Shown piece by piece: positions 8,194 through 17,415 of a stretch of DNA of 64,000 bases. The notes under the pieces were generated by a model, which was not told the origin of the DNA, did no database searches, and worked only from the letters and a program-made list of their open reading frames with translations. The DNA is from Thalassoglobus neptunius (GTDB lineage Bacteria > Planctomycetota > Planctomycetia > Planctomycetales > Planctomycetaceae). Position 1 is the stretch's first letter. Every line of letters starts with the position of its first letter. Location: NCBI RefSeq assembly GCF_007859735.1, contig NZ_SIHI01000006.1, positions 44,254 through 108,253 of the forward strand, written 5' to 3'. Made by a program: the position numbers and the translations under genes.

Positions 8194-8739
8194 ATGAACG
8201 GTGATCGTTTGGATGGCATCCGCGTTCTCTGTTTTACTGGAGAGATTTACGAAGATCTGGAACTCTGGTATCCGAAACTTCGGCTCCAGGAAGAAGGAGC
8301 GCATGTCACTGTCGCCGGGCCTGAGGCGGGAGTGGTCTATAGCGGGAAACATGGATACCCCGGAAAGTCCGATGCTGCGATAGCAGATATGGAAGCTGAG
8401 GACTTTCATGGCGTGATTTGCCCGGGAGGATTCATGCCGGACAAGCTGCGGCGGGACCCGAAAGTTCTCGAACTGCTTCAGCAGTTTGACGCACAGGAAA
8501 AACTCGTCGCTGCGATTTGTCATGGTGGATGGATGCCGATTTCCGCAGGCATCTACGATGGCGTACGAGTGACAGGGTCTCCCGGAATCAAAGATGATCT
8601 CGTGAACGCCGGGGCGGTTTGGGAAGATGCTGCCGTCGTTGTTGACGAACACTTCATTAGCAGCCGCAAGCCCGATGATCTTCCAGAATTTTGTCGCGCA
8701 ATGATTCAGTTTCTTGAGCTGCAGGCCAAGACGCTTTGA
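8194..8739 (+). CDS. DJ-1/PfpI family protein
   Basis: 181 residues of the class-I glutamine-amidotransferase-like DJ-1/PfpI superfamily. Visible are the N-terminal strand (IRVLCFTGEIYEDLELWYP) with the conserved Glu of the DLE motif, the GVICPGGF turn and the nucleophile-elbow AICHGGW with the reactive cysteine. GSPGIKDDLVNAGA follows as in PfpI/YhbO proteins. Members include deglycases, chaperones and proteases; the substrate cannot be read from sequence. The ATG at 8194 lies about 10 nt after a GAGGG, while an in-frame ATG at 8185 would sit almost on top of that motif. It starts in the divergent gap with thiS. Confidence 0.87.
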   Translation: MNGDRLDGIRVLCFTGEIYEDLELWYPKLRLQEEGAHVTVAGPEAGVVYSGKHGYPGKSDAAIADMEAEDFHGVICPGGFMPDKLRRDPKVLELLQQFDAQEKLVAAICHGGWMPISAGIYDGVRVTGSPGIKDDLVNAGAVWEDAAVVVDEHFISSRKPDDLPEFCRAMIQFLELQAKTL

Positions 8740-8936
8740 TTGATCCGTCTTGTTTCAAGTGGCTGCCCCAAGACAATCTTAAAGTTGAAGTGAGAGAGCA
8801 CGATGAGCACCGAAATCGTAGAGATCGGTTGGTGCTCGCATGTTTTGGCCCGAGCTTGCTGAGAGTCGGCAAGGATCGAGCGTAAAGAACCCGTTCATTT
8901 TATCGGCAGCGGTTTTGCCCAAGATGGGAACAAACG

Positions 8937-9668
8937 ATGGATTTCTTCAAATGGCTCATCGGTGGGCTGATCGGCGCAGCAATTGGAGCAGCAGTCTGGA
9001 TCGCTGTCGTTCACTTCGCGAACTATGAAGTCGGCTATATCGCACTTCTTGTTGGATTCCTTGCGGGTATTGGAGTCCGCACGGTTGCCGGGGACGAAGT
9101 CGGCATCGGACCGGGGATCGCAGCTGTCGGGGCTGCAGCCTTTGCAATGCTGATCGCCAAATATGTGCTCGTCTCGATCGTGATCGCTCAAGCATTCGGC
9201 GGTGACGAATTCGATTTCTCCGTGCCAGGCGGGGCGGATCAGGGGATCGCATATATGGCGGACGATGTCGTTGCAGAAGCGGTCGCTCGCGAAGAAGAAG
9301 TCGTGTGGCCGGAAGACGACTCAGTCTACGAAGACGACATCGTTTCGAACGATTACTCGGAAGAAATCTGGACAGCCGCTCAAGAGCGATGGGAAGCACT
9401 CGACGAAGCAGCGCAAGCGGAGTTCATCGAAAAGAAACAGGAAGAAGAGAAACTGTTCCTCGCTGAGTTTCAGGATGAGCTGAAACAGGAAATCTTCAAG
9501 CAGAGCTTCACTCCGTACGATCTGCTCTGGTTCGGGCTGGCTGGTTTGACCGCATACTCGACCGGAAACGGATTGAACAACGACGAGGAAAAAGTTGCTG
9601 CCGCCGAACCGGATGACAGTGATGCCGAAGGCGACGGGCCGGAACCGGAACCAGAGCAGCAGTCGTAA
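8937..9668 (+). CDS. Membrane protein of unknown function
   Basis: 243 residues. Three hydrophobic Gly/Ala-rich spans lie in the first about 88 residues (WLIGGLIGAAIGAAVWIAVV, YIALLVGFLAGIGV, IAAVGAAAFAMLIAKYVLVSIVI). They are followed by a strongly acidic region (about 90-150), a charged helix rich in E/K (IEKKQEEEKLFLAEFQDELKQ, probably coiled coil), a short hydrophobic patch (YDLLWFGLAGLTAYSTGNG) and an acidic tail ending EPEPEQQS. No enzymatic motif is visible. I recognise it only as a type seen in planctomycetes. The gene is followed closely by a strong terminator at 9696-9736. Confidence 0.72.
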   Translation: MDFFKWLIGGLIGAAIGAAVWIAVVHFANYEVGYIALLVGFLAGIGVRTVAGDEVGIGPGIAAVGAAAFAMLIAKYVLVSIVIAQAFGGDEFDFSVPGGADQGIAYMADDVVAEAVAREEEVVWPEDDSVYEDDIVSNDYSEEIWTAAQERWEALDEAAQAEFIEKKQEEEKLFLAEFQDELKQEIFKQSFTPYDLLWFGLAGLTAYSTGNGLNNDEEKVAAAEPDDSDAEGDGPEPEPEQQS

Positions 9669-9695
9669 GTGTTTCGTCGAAGTCTGTAATAACTC

Positions 9696-9736
9696 AAAAG
9701 GACGACGAATCACATCAGGCGATTCGTCGTCCTTTT
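9696..9736. terminator. Strong bidirectional intrinsic terminator
   Basis: A perfect 16-nt inverted repeat: AAAAGGACGACGAATC at 9696-9711 pairs with GATTCGTCGTCCTTTT at 9721-9736 around a 9-nt loop, continuing into TTTTT. The A-tract on the left and T-tract on the right make it usable from both strands. It lies between the convergent membrane-protein gene (ending 9668) and the VIT-VWA gene (ending 9850). Confidence 0.9.
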
Positions 9737-9849
9737 TGTCTTGATTGATCTGAAACTGAGAACAGGGCGTCTGTCGAGTTCATTCACATCCGTTCGTGAG
9801 CGCTCCCGGCTGCCTGTTCATGTTTGCTGATCGATCCTGTGCGTTCTTT

Positions 9850-12276
9850 CTACTCGATCAAATAAACCTTGCCTCGCAGCCGAATCAGTAACCGTTCGTC
9901 ATCCTTCTGAAGGGCGAGGAGTTCATTCTCGTCATCGGTGTTTTGTTGCGACAATTTGAAGTACTCGTCGGAGAACCTCTTGATCTTGACGATCTTCGCT
10001 TCTGAATTGTCTGGGTCGATGTTCGCCGTTTCCGGTGTCACGAGAAGATTTCCCCGCTGGTAAAGCGTCTGTGATCCGGTTCTGCGAATCAGTGTTCTCA
10101 GCTTCTGAACGGCTGCTTCTTTGGACTCGACAACCTGACTCTGATTGAGGTCAAGACCTCCTCCGTATGCAGGACGAGCGTTGTCCGAAGGACCAGGTAA
10201 TCCCCCGTAGCCAGAACTGCGGCTGAGTCGTGATCGGAATGAACTGGGGGAGGGTTTCGGGCGTTCCGCGGCCGGTTGAATGGACAGGGAGTCGCTTGGG
10301 GCACCGAGTCCAAAACTGTCAGAACCGGATTCGGCGAGAAGTTCAACGTAGCTGTCTTCGGCGACCCGTGCTCCGTCAGCAACTTTGAATCTCTGTTTCA
10401 AACCTCGCTGAGCGAATCCACGACGGCCTTCTGCTTCTTCCAGAGTCGAAAGACTGAGAGTCGACAGTCGGCGATTACTGTCCGATGCAAGTTCTGGACG
10501 CACTGTTTCGTCGGCGAGAAACGAAGTGTAGGGAGTCAAGATTCCGAACTTCGTCGACAACATGACGAGTTCATTGATGAGCTCTTCGTTCTTTCCGTTG
10601 AGGTCCAGTTCGTCGATTAATTCGCCAATCCGCCGCGTTGCCCACAGCTTCGCGATAAAGGGATTGGAGTCGCTCCGGATTTTCTTTCGAAACTTTCCTG
10701 AGAACGTGAATTCCTGTTTTTCACCGCGAATCGATCCCGTGAGTCTGATTTTCGCAGCCCCAAACTTTTTGAACCGTCCGACAACGACCAGTTGTTCTCC
10801 GGAAAAGAGGTCGAGAGACCCTGATGGAGTGACTCGATTCACTCCTTGTCCGGGAGAACTGTCATCGAAATCGAAGGTGAGTTCCGCGTTGGTGAGAACA
10901 GGGGAACTGATCCGTTGAAAGACTTTCGAAACATACTCTTCGATATCTTCATCGGGGCGGACGTATTCTCCCAACCCGTGATTGTCTCGCGAGAGTCGAT
11001 CGAGAAGACGGCTGTTGACATCGTACCCAACCCCAAACGTCAGCAGGCGAGCATTCACTGAGTTGGCCGCTTTGACAGCTGCGGCGATTTTGCCTTCGTT
11101 CTGTTCCCCGGATGTGGGACGACCGTCCGTCATGAACAGGATGTAGTTCGGGAGCTTTGAATCACTGAGTCCGCTGAGTGCGGAAGTCAGTGAGTCGTGA
11201 ATGTTCGTTCCTCCGCCAGCAAACAGCCCGTCAACATACGCGAGCGCTTCGGCTCGTGTCTTCGAATTGAATTCCTGAAGTTGACGAGAAAACGATTCCA
11301 CTTTGCTGTCGTAGCTGATGATGTTGAACTGGTCTCCTTTGCGAAGGTTGTTGAGGATGAACTTCGCTGCTTCTTTGGCTTGCTCGATCTTTTGTCCCGA
11401 CATGCTGCCTGACTTGTCGACGACAAAGACCACTGTTTTTGCCTGGTGTTTCTCGCCGTCTGTGGGGATTTTTGGAGAGGCGAGAAGCAGGAAGTAGCCG
11501 TCCTCGTCACCTGTCGGGCGGTGCGTTAAGAGAGTCGCACTGATGGAGTCGTCGCTCGAGTTGAAGAAGAGTCGGAAGTCTTCGCTTGGAACGACATTGT
11601 TCTTCTCGAAGCTGACGGTCGCCCGTTTCTCAGTCGGTCGGTCAATCTTCAGTGAATGCGTGGGGCTGTAAATGTTCTGGAGTGGGGAATCGCTGTTGAT
11701 GTTTAATCGAAAACGCACTTGCTGGACTGGCTGCGATGTAAATTGGGCTGTGCTCAACGGGAACATGAATTCGGTGAGCTGATCCTGATTTCGCAGCAAC
11801 TGCTGATAAGTAATCGTCACGGTTCGAGTTTCCCCGGCCGGAATGGGGAAGACGCTTGTTTGAAACATTCCCGTCCCGATCCATTCCAACAGTGCGGGGT
11901 CTTTCTTCGATCGAACAATGTCTTGATAGCGGGTTCTTGCTTCATCGGCGGGCAGAAGCTTGGCAGTCAGTTCCTCTCCGTTGACCATGAGGGTCAAGGA
12001 GTCGATGGCCCCGTCGTAAGGAAGCGGGAAAATGAACTGAGCTTCAATGGTGCCGGACCCTGAGTTGTGAAACTTCTGCGACACCTGAATGTCTGCCAGC
12101 TGATTGTCGATTTGTCCTTCGATCAGAATCTGTTGAATCTCGTAACGCATTGCCGTCGGTGGGACAGTGACACGCGGGAGCCGGATTCCATCGTTGTTGA
12201 TGACAAGAATCCCCTGGGCGAATGCTGAAACCGGAGCGATGACCGCAACAGCCACGAAGAAAGCGAGCGTTCTCAT
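9850..12276 (-). CDS. Secreted VIT-VWA domain protein
   Basis: 808 residues. A signal peptide (MRTLAFFVAVAVIAPVSAFAQ) is followed by a vault/inter-alpha-trypsin (VIT) domain (about 30-180: QFIFPLPYDGAIDSLTLMVNG, RYQDIVRSKKDPALLEWIG) and a von Willebrand factor A domain (about 280-460) with an intact MIDAS motif, VFVVDKSGSMSG, and FMTDGRPTSGE. The C-terminal part has KFGILTPYTSFLADE, typical of bacterial VIT-VWA proteins, then Ser/Pro/Gly-rich low complexity and a final beta-rich stretch ending RLRGKVYLIE. VIT-VWA proteins bind divalent metal and protein ligands at the envelope; the partner is unknown. Single gene with no close neighbour on this strand. Confidence 0.9.
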   Translation of the reverse strand: MRTLAFFVAVAVIAPVSAFAQGILVINNDGIRLPRVTVPPTAMRYEIQQILIEGQIDNQLADIQVSQKFHNSGSGTIEAQFIFPLPYDGAIDSLTLMVNGEELTAKLLPADEARTRYQDIVRSKKDPALLEWIGTGMFQTSVFPIPAGETRTVTITYQQLLRNQDQLTEFMFPLSTAQFTSQPVQQVRFRLNINSDSPLQNIYSPTHSLKIDRPTEKRATVSFEKNNVVPSEDFRLFFNSSDDSISATLLTHRPTGDEDGYFLLLASPKIPTDGEKHQAKTVVFVVDKSGSMSGQKIEQAKEAAKFILNNLRKGDQFNIISYDSKVESFSRQLQEFNSKTRAEALAYVDGLFAGGGTNIHDSLTSALSGLSDSKLPNYILFMTDGRPTSGEQNEGKIAAAVKAANSVNARLLTFGVGYDVNSRLLDRLSRDNHGLGEYVRPDEDIEEYVSKVFQRISSPVLTNAELTFDFDDSSPGQGVNRVTPSGSLDLFSGEQLVVVGRFKKFGAAKIRLTGSIRGEKQEFTFSGKFRKKIRSDSNPFIAKLWATRRIGELIDELDLNGKNEELINELVMLSTKFGILTPYTSFLADETVRPELASDSNRRLSTLSLSTLEEAEGRRGFAQRGLKQRFKVADGARVAEDSYVELLAESGSDSFGLGAPSDSLSIQPAAERPKPSPSSFRSRLSRSSGYGGLPGPSDNARPAYGGGLDLNQSQVVESKEAAVQKLRTLIRRTGSQTLYQRGNLLVTPETANIDPDNSEAKIVKIKRFSDEYFKLSQQNTDDENELLALQKDDERLLIRLRGKVYLIE

Positions 12277-12502
12277 AGGATGAACTCCCTGACAGGCCAG
12301 TGAACAGAAGAGAGTGGCCGACGTTTTTGACGACTGAAACTATTGGACGGTTGCCTCGATCAATAGTTCCACTGAGTTTCCAATTTCAGTTTCGTACATT
12401 TGTAAGCTTAGGTCAAGTTGAGGTACGGGACTCAGCCAATTGACCGCTTCGAGGTGTTACGATAGAACGGATTTTCAGCCCGTTTTTAATGAGAGAGTTC
12501 TG

Positions 12503-12928
12503 ATGGCCTGGTTTCAAACAGAGATTCAATTGCCTCGTGCGTCGCGCGGGTTTCACTTGATTACGCGACATGTTCTTGAGGCTGTCCCCGCAATTCGCGA
12601 GACGAAAATTGGTCTGCTGAATCTGTTTCTGAAACACACATCTGCTTCGTTGACGATCAACGAGAATGCTGACCCGGACGTTCCGCTCGATATGGAATCG
12701 TCACTCAACGCGATCGCTCCGGAAGACTTTCCGTATCGGCACACTTGTGAAGGACCGGACGACATGCCGGCACATGTCAAAGCGTCGTTGATGGGGAGCA
12801 GCTTGACGATTCCGATTTCTTCCGGTCGTCTGGCACTCGGAACCTGGCAAGGGATTTATCTGTGTGAGCATCGCGACCGTGCATCATCGCGGCGACTTGT
12901 CATCACGCTTCAAGGCGAACAGGAATAG
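12503..12928 (+). CDS. yjbQ: YjbQ family (UPF0047) protein
   Basis: 141 residues, the normal family length. Typical motifs are GFHLITRHV, LFLKHTSASLTINENADPDV, HTCEGPDDMPAHVKASLMG and GTWQGIYLCEHRD, which carry the conserved histidines, Glu and Asp of the metal-bound pocket. YjbQ proteins can complement thiamine-phosphate synthase mutants weakly, hence the name secondary thiamine-phosphate synthase; the physiological reaction is unsettled. The ATG at 12503 follows GAGAG by about 7 nt. An open frame back to 12440 adds sequence unlike the family. Single gene. Confidence 0.95.
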   Translation: MAWFQTEIQLPRASRGFHLITRHVLEAVPAIRETKIGLLNLFLKHTSASLTINENADPDVPLDMESSLNAIAPEDFPYRHTCEGPDDMPAHVKASLMGSSLTIPISSGRLALGTWQGIYLCEHRDRASSRRLVITLQGEQE

Positions 12929-13034
12929 CGTTTCAAGGCCCAGCGACTTTTTGAAGGTGGTCACTCTGAAAGCATTTTCCGCTTTGGTTTGCACTCACTC
13001 ACACGAGGGAACTGAGCCTTTGAACTGATGAAGA

Positions 13035-13068
13035 AGTTCAAGCGAGTGCACAGGAAAGCAACTTGTTC
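13035..13068. repeat. Stop-codon-proximal repeat, copy A
   Basis: The plus strand reads AGTTCAAGCGAGTGCACAGG followed by AAAGCAACTTGTTC. It abuts the stop codon of the RND exporter gene (13069-13071). The first 24 nt match copy B at 30178-30201 at 23 of 24 positions. Both copies have the same orientation relative to the gene they follow, so this is a 3'-untranslated repeat rather than chance similarity. Confidence 0.6.
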
Positions 13069-15849
13069 TTAGAGTGAGGCGTGACGATGCTCGGTGGGGC
13101 TTGTTGTCTTTGAATTCGCTCCGGTCGGAAATTCGATAGTGGCAGGACTGTCGGTCGATTTCTTGTCGACCGGTTTGGTGTGTTTCTCGATGATCTTGCC
13201 CATCATTCCTCCGAGCAGAGCAGGGAGAAGGATGACATCGGCAATCAAAGCCATCCCGACAAGTCCTGCCATGAGCAGTCCGAAACGTGAAATCAGCAGC
13301 AATTCCGCACCGGAGAGCATCACGATTCCCAATGCGATTGACGCGCTGGTTTGCCACATCGCTGGCCCGGAATGTTGCAGTGCCAACACAATCGAATCCT
13401 CGCGCGAACACCCTTGACGAATTCCATCCTGGAACCATGTCAGCAAGTGGAGAGTTCCGTCGATGGCAATTCCGAGAGCCACCGAAGCTGTAATCATCGT
13501 TCCGATGTCGACGGGGATTCCCATCCACGCGACCAGTCCGAACACCACTCCCACGGGGAACAGGTTGGGCAGCATCGCCAGGACACCGGAGATCGGGTTG
13601 CGCAAAACACCGATCATGACAATCGCAATGACCCCAAAGGCTAACGCGAAGCTGTTGATCAAGCTTTCAAGAACAGCTTGTTGCGTGCGAAGGAAAAGCG
13701 GAACCATTCCCGTGACGAGATAGTCCGCACCGTCTTCGCCTTGAAGCTGTTCCGCGACAAGCGTGTTCAGTTCCGATGTGAGCACAGAGTAATCGACATC
13801 ACCCGTGACAACCGTTTGGACGCGAATTCTCCAGATCTCTTCATTTGCATGAATGTCGACGGGACGACCGCCAAGTGATGGAAGTTCCAGCTTGACCGTC
13901 GCTTTTCTGGCAAACTCTTGAATGGATGGTTCATCCCCTTCGAAGATGACCTCTTCCTTCCGCTGCAATCCGCGTTTGTACCGAATGCGAACGGCGGAAC
14001 TGGCGTTTTCGCTTGGTTTCTTGAACGGATCACGAAAGTCCGCGAGCGACAGAGTCCCACTCACTCCCGGATGCTTCGCGACCTCATTTTCGACTCTGCG
14101 GACGACTTCGATTCTCTCATCGATGTCTAACCGGTCAACCAGTTCAGGACGAAAACTGATGACGATATCGAGCGGAACAATTCCAGTAAGTCCCTCTTCC
14201 AGGTAGTGGTAGTCCTGAGAGACTCGGGTCTCGGGAGGAAAGTAGCGAATGACTTTCGTCTCCGTCTGGAACCAGCGAAGGCCGTAGACAGAGAACACGA
14301 AGAGCAGAAGGCAGGCTGTGTAGACGGTAATACGGTGATGCACGATGAACCGCGCAAAATGCCCCCAAACCGTGGCTTCTTTATCTGCATGTTCCGAGAA
14401 CTTCTGCTTTCTGCCGGGCCAGACACTCATGAGAGAGGGAAAGCCGATCAGAATCATGAACAGCGAGGCGAAACATCCCACAGCTGCGTAAAGACCAAAC
14501 TCTCTGACCGGTTCGAGCACAGCCGTCAAGAGGGACGCCATCCCGATTGCGGTTGTCACACTTGCGAGAACACACGGTTTCCATGCCATCTTCACGGCGG
14601 TGGCGATTGGATGCGGTTCATCGTGCATCACCGCATTCTTCCAATAGTTCGCCACATGAATCGCTCCTGAAGTGGTCAGAACCAGAAGCAAGTCGGGGAG
14701 AACAATCAGAACCATATTCAGAGACTTGCCCGTTAGCGGAATCAGAGCAACGACGACCATGCAGGTGAACATCGATGACGCCGTCACCAACAGAGACAGG
14801 CGGAGACTCTTGAGAAGCAGGAACGAGACAACCACACCCACAACAGCTGAGAGAAGAATGGGCGTCCGCTTGTAGAGATTCCAGACTGCATAGTCCGTAT
14901 TCCAGATCGCTCGACGCGCTTCCTGATTGAGGCGGGCACGACTGATCGGGCTTCCAGCGAGTCGAATTTCGTCCGAAGGAACGCCGGCTTTGACGGCGCG
15001 ATCAATGATCGACGTGATTGCGTCGTTCAGATCTGAATCGTCGATGGGATTGAGAGAAATTGCGATGGCAGCTGGAGAACCGGGTGCGAAAAAAGCACGC
15101 TCGACGAGATTTTGACCGTCGAGGCTGAGTTCTGACAGCTGTTCGATCACAGTGTCGGCAATGGGATTGGTAGCGGAAATTCCGGACCAGCGAATCTGGA
15201 AGTCGTGGGCTGGGATTTCAAACGGAAGAGGCTCTTCTTCTTCCGACTCAAGTTCCAGATCGTCATCAGGAACGGTCACAGTGGAAAGGATTTCAATACG
15301 CTCTCCGACGACTCCGCGAGTTGTCGCGCGAATTGCCTTTTGAGTTTCCTCAAGCTGGGATCGGCCAGCTTCTGTCAGTTGGACTTTCAGAAATCCGTGG
15401 CCGATGAAAATTCCGGTGATTCGCTCAATCGCATCTTCCGGAGCCACGTTGTTGTCTTCGATCATTCGATCAAGAACTTCACGCGGTGTGACAACATCGC
15501 GGATCGCCGGGATTTGATTCACCCCGTTTTCGCGGAGTGATTCGGCGAACTGCTGCATTCGTCGATCAATGAGCGTACTGCTGTCCCACGAGACGAGAAC
15601 TCGATCATCGCGTTCGAACTGACTGGTGAACCAGGTGAGCGCAACGGCTTCCGGGTCGTCGCTCGGAAGCCAGTTCGTGACGTCGTTTTCGAGATCGACA
15701 TCTTTGATCACGACCGCTAAAACCGGGATCGACAGCATAAGAAGAACAACGACCCACAGCGCGAGTCCATTGCCCCACCAGTCTCGGATATGAAAGAAGC
15801 GCTCCATGCGGGAACGATCCAAATTGGGCGAAAGTCGGAAAAAAGTCAT
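13069..15849 (-). CDS. RND/MMPL family exporter
   Basis: About 926 residues from the ATG at 15849. The frame is open to a GTG at 15912 and contains another ATG at 15807; none has a convincing ribosome-binding site, so the start is uncertain. The protein has the RND pattern of two repeats: one N-terminal span (LWVVVLLMLSIPVLAVVI), a large periplasmic loop, five spans (about 350-500), a span at FIVHHRITVYTACLLLFVFSVYG, a second periplasmic loop, and five more spans (SFALAFGVIAIVMIGVL onward). The GTMITASVALGIAIDGTLHLL and GMASLLTA segments are typical of MMPL/HpnN-like lipid or hopanoid exporters. The C-terminal about 50 residues are hydrophilic (KPVDKKSTDSP). No periplasmic adaptor gene is adjacent, as is usual for MMPL-type exporters. 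Confidence 0.88.
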   Translation of the reverse strand: MTFFRLSPNLDRSRMERFFHIRDWWGNGLALWVVVLLMLSIPVLAVVIKDVDLENDVTNWLPSDDPEAVALTWFTSQFERDDRVLVSWDSSTLIDRRMQQFAESLRENGVNQIPAIRDVVTPREVLDRMIEDNNVAPEDAIERITGIFIGHGFLKVQLTEAGRSQLEETQKAIRATTRGVVGERIEILSTVTVPDDDLELESEEEEPLPFEIPAHDFQIRWSGISATNPIADTVIEQLSELSLDGQNLVERAFFAPGSPAAIAISLNPIDDSDLNDAITSIIDRAVKAGVPSDEIRLAGSPISRARLNQEARRAIWNTDYAVWNLYKRTPILLSAVVGVVVSFLLLKSLRLSLLVTASSMFTCMVVVALIPLTGKSLNMVLIVLPDLLLVLTTSGAIHVANYWKNAVMHDEPHPIATAVKMAWKPCVLASVTTAIGMASLLTAVLEPVREFGLYAAVGCFASLFMILIGFPSLMSVWPGRKQKFSEHADKEATVWGHFARFIVHHRITVYTACLLLFVFSVYGLRWFQTETKVIRYFPPETRVSQDYHYLEEGLTGIVPLDIVISFRPELVDRLDIDERIEVVRRVENEVAKHPGVSGTLSLADFRDPFKKPSENASSAVRIRYKRGLQRKEEVIFEGDEPSIQEFARKATVKLELPSLGGRPVDIHANEEIWRIRVQTVVTGDVDYSVLTSELNTLVAEQLQGEDGADYLVTGMVPLFLRTQQAVLESLINSFALAFGVIAIVMIGVLRNPISGVLAMLPNLFPVGVVFGLVAWMGIPVDIGTMITASVALGIAIDGTLHLLTWFQDGIRQGCSREDSIVLALQHSGPAMWQTSASIALGIVMLSGAELLLISRFGLLMAGLVGMALIADVILLPALLGGMMGKIIEKHTKPVDKKSTDSPATIEFPTGANSKTTSPTEHRHASL

Positions 15850-16096
15850 TGAAAGATGGATGTGACTCCGTTTCTTATGGTGACAGATTCGAACCTTCAT
15901 CCCAAGTGACACTCATGCCACAAACTCCATGAAGTTGAGGATTTCTTGATGGAGGCTTATAAAAAAACTGTTCGCTTGAATCCTCAAGGTTTCCTTAGCT
16001 TTCCTGTTTGACATACTGAGTGTTGAAGGAGTCCTTTCTCCACCAGCGAGAGGAGTTGGGAGGACTGGCGAAGAATTTGCGGTCGGAGGTTCAGGA

Positions 16097-17071
16097 GTGT
16101 CGATCGGGTCAGTTCGTTTCACTGTCCGATCTTCAGAAGAACAGAAATCGTTTGAAACGAATTGCAGGACAGTCTCCGGAGGATCGTGTGTGATTGCGCA
16201 GAGTGTTCCAACAACCCGAATTCGTCTCAAATCGCTTCGCGCTCTCGCTGAGGCTCTCTTGTGGGCGGGGTCGTATTCATTTGCGCAACTGATTTCCTTC
16301 GTTGTCTTTGTGTCGCTTCTGTTTACTGCGGCATTTGGATTTCAGTGGCCCGATCACGACCGGCTCATGCAATTTGCACTCGAATTGGGCCTCGATCAGT
16401 CCTTTGTTTTGATCGGAGTGACGAGTCTGGGGGCGTTGATTCTGCTCGTGCCGCTTGTCGCCTGGAGACTAGGAGCGAGTTACCGCGAGCAGGTCGGGTT
16501 TCGTTCACCGCGACATGAAGAGGTGATCTTCGCCATCGCCATGGTTTTGCCAATCGCGATGCTTGGCGACTGGCTTTATTCGCTGGCCAGATCCCTGATG
16601 CTCGCCGTGTTCTCAACAGGAGAGGGCGGGGATTCGCTGACGGTTCTGTTCTCGGAGATTCATTCCGTTCCGCTTCCAATGCTGGTGGTGGCCCTGGCTC
16701 TGGGGCCAGCTATTGGGGAAGAGTTGATCTTTCGCGGAGTGATCGGGCGGCAACTCGTCAGTCAGTTTGGAACCTTGCCGGGATCGATTATGACAGTGTT
16801 GCTGTTTTCGATTGCCCATGCGTCTCCCGCTCACGCGATTGCCACGTTGCCGATGGCGTGCTTGCTTCAGTTTTTGTATTTAAAAACCGGGACGCTCTGG
16901 GTTCCGATCGTGGTTCACTTTCTGAACAATCTGCTGGCGGTCGTGATGGTGAAGTACGAAATCACCACGAATCAATCTCCTTCTCTTTTTCTTCTCGTCT
17001 GGGGATTCAGCTATCTGGCCGTGTTGTTGGTCGCGTTTGAGTACCGAAGGCGTTCCTGGTCGTTGCTTTAA
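16097..17071 (+). CDS. CPBP family intramembrane glutamic protease
   Basis: 324 residues, about eight membrane spans. The CPBP (CAAX protease and bacteriocin-processing, ABI) motifs are present in order: GEELIFRGVIGR (EExxxR), FSIAHASPAH with the first histidine, and VPIVVHFLNNL with the H-xxx-N. These form the Glu/His catalytic site inside the membrane. Two starts are possible: GTG at 16097 with GGAGG 7 nt upstream, and GTG at 16190 with GGAGGATC at similar spacing. The second removes a hydrophilic 31-residue leader and may be the true one. Substrate unknown. Divergent from the RND exporter. Confidence 0.87.
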   Translation: MSIGSVRFTVRSSEEQKSFETNCRTVSGGSCVIAQSVPTTRIRLKSLRALAEALLWAGSYSFAQLISFVVFVSLLFTAAFGFQWPDHDRLMQFALELGLDQSFVLIGVTSLGALILLVPLVAWRLGASYREQVGFRSPRHEEVIFAIAMVLPIAMLGDWLYSLARSLMLAVFSTGEGGDSLTVLFSEIHSVPLPMLVVALALGPAIGEELIFRGVIGRQLVSQFGTLPGSIMTVLLFSIAHASPAHAIATLPMACLLQFLYLKTGTLWVPIVVHFLNNLLAVVMVKYEITTNQSPSLFLLVWGFSYLAVLLVAFEYRRRSWSLL

Positions 17072-17250
17072 GTTGCATTAGAGGAATGGTTTACGGGTGT
17101 CGTTTCGGCCGAGCGCTACTCTGTTCGAGCAAGCTGTGTGGAACAGCAATCTGATTGTGCACATCACTGGAATCAAATCGAAGAACCAGCTACACTTCAG
17201 AATTGGCGTATTCCGAACTCAATTTTCAGACGATGAAGGTCCGTCTTATC

Positions 17251-17415
17251 ATGGACACCACAAAGACAATTGTCGACGTAAAGACAGCGTTGGCCCACAA
17301 ATACGAACGAAAAGCGGCACAGACTTCGAGCACTCCAAAGCGGAAGCAATACGCTTTCAAAGCTCGAAAATACCGTCGACAACTTGCTCAAATGGCACAC
17401 GGCACTGAGAAGTAG
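17251..17415 (+). CDS. Small basic protein of unknown function
   Basis: 54 residues, starting MDTTKTIVDVKTALAHKYERK and continuing with many Lys/Arg (KRKQYAFKARKYRRQLAQMAHG). A GAAGGT about 9 nt before the ATG could serve as ribosome-binding site; upstream in-frame ATGs (17155, 17233) lack one. The even amphipathic Lys/Arg pattern suggests a short nucleic-acid-binding helix. I recognise no family. It could be a chance frame, but the composition is more protein-like than the competing frame 17097-17408. Confidence 0.45.
   Translation: MDTTKTIVDVKTALAHKYERKAAQTSSTPKRKQYAFKARKYRRQLAQMAHGTEK

Noticed and set aside
15885..15905. GATTCGAACC resembling a tRNA T-arm
   Set aside because: No acceptor stem or anticodon arm could be built around it.
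17097..17408. 103-codon frame competing with the small basic protein
   Set aside because: Its composition (His/Ser-rich, no clear secondary structure) is less protein-like than the frame at 17251-17415.
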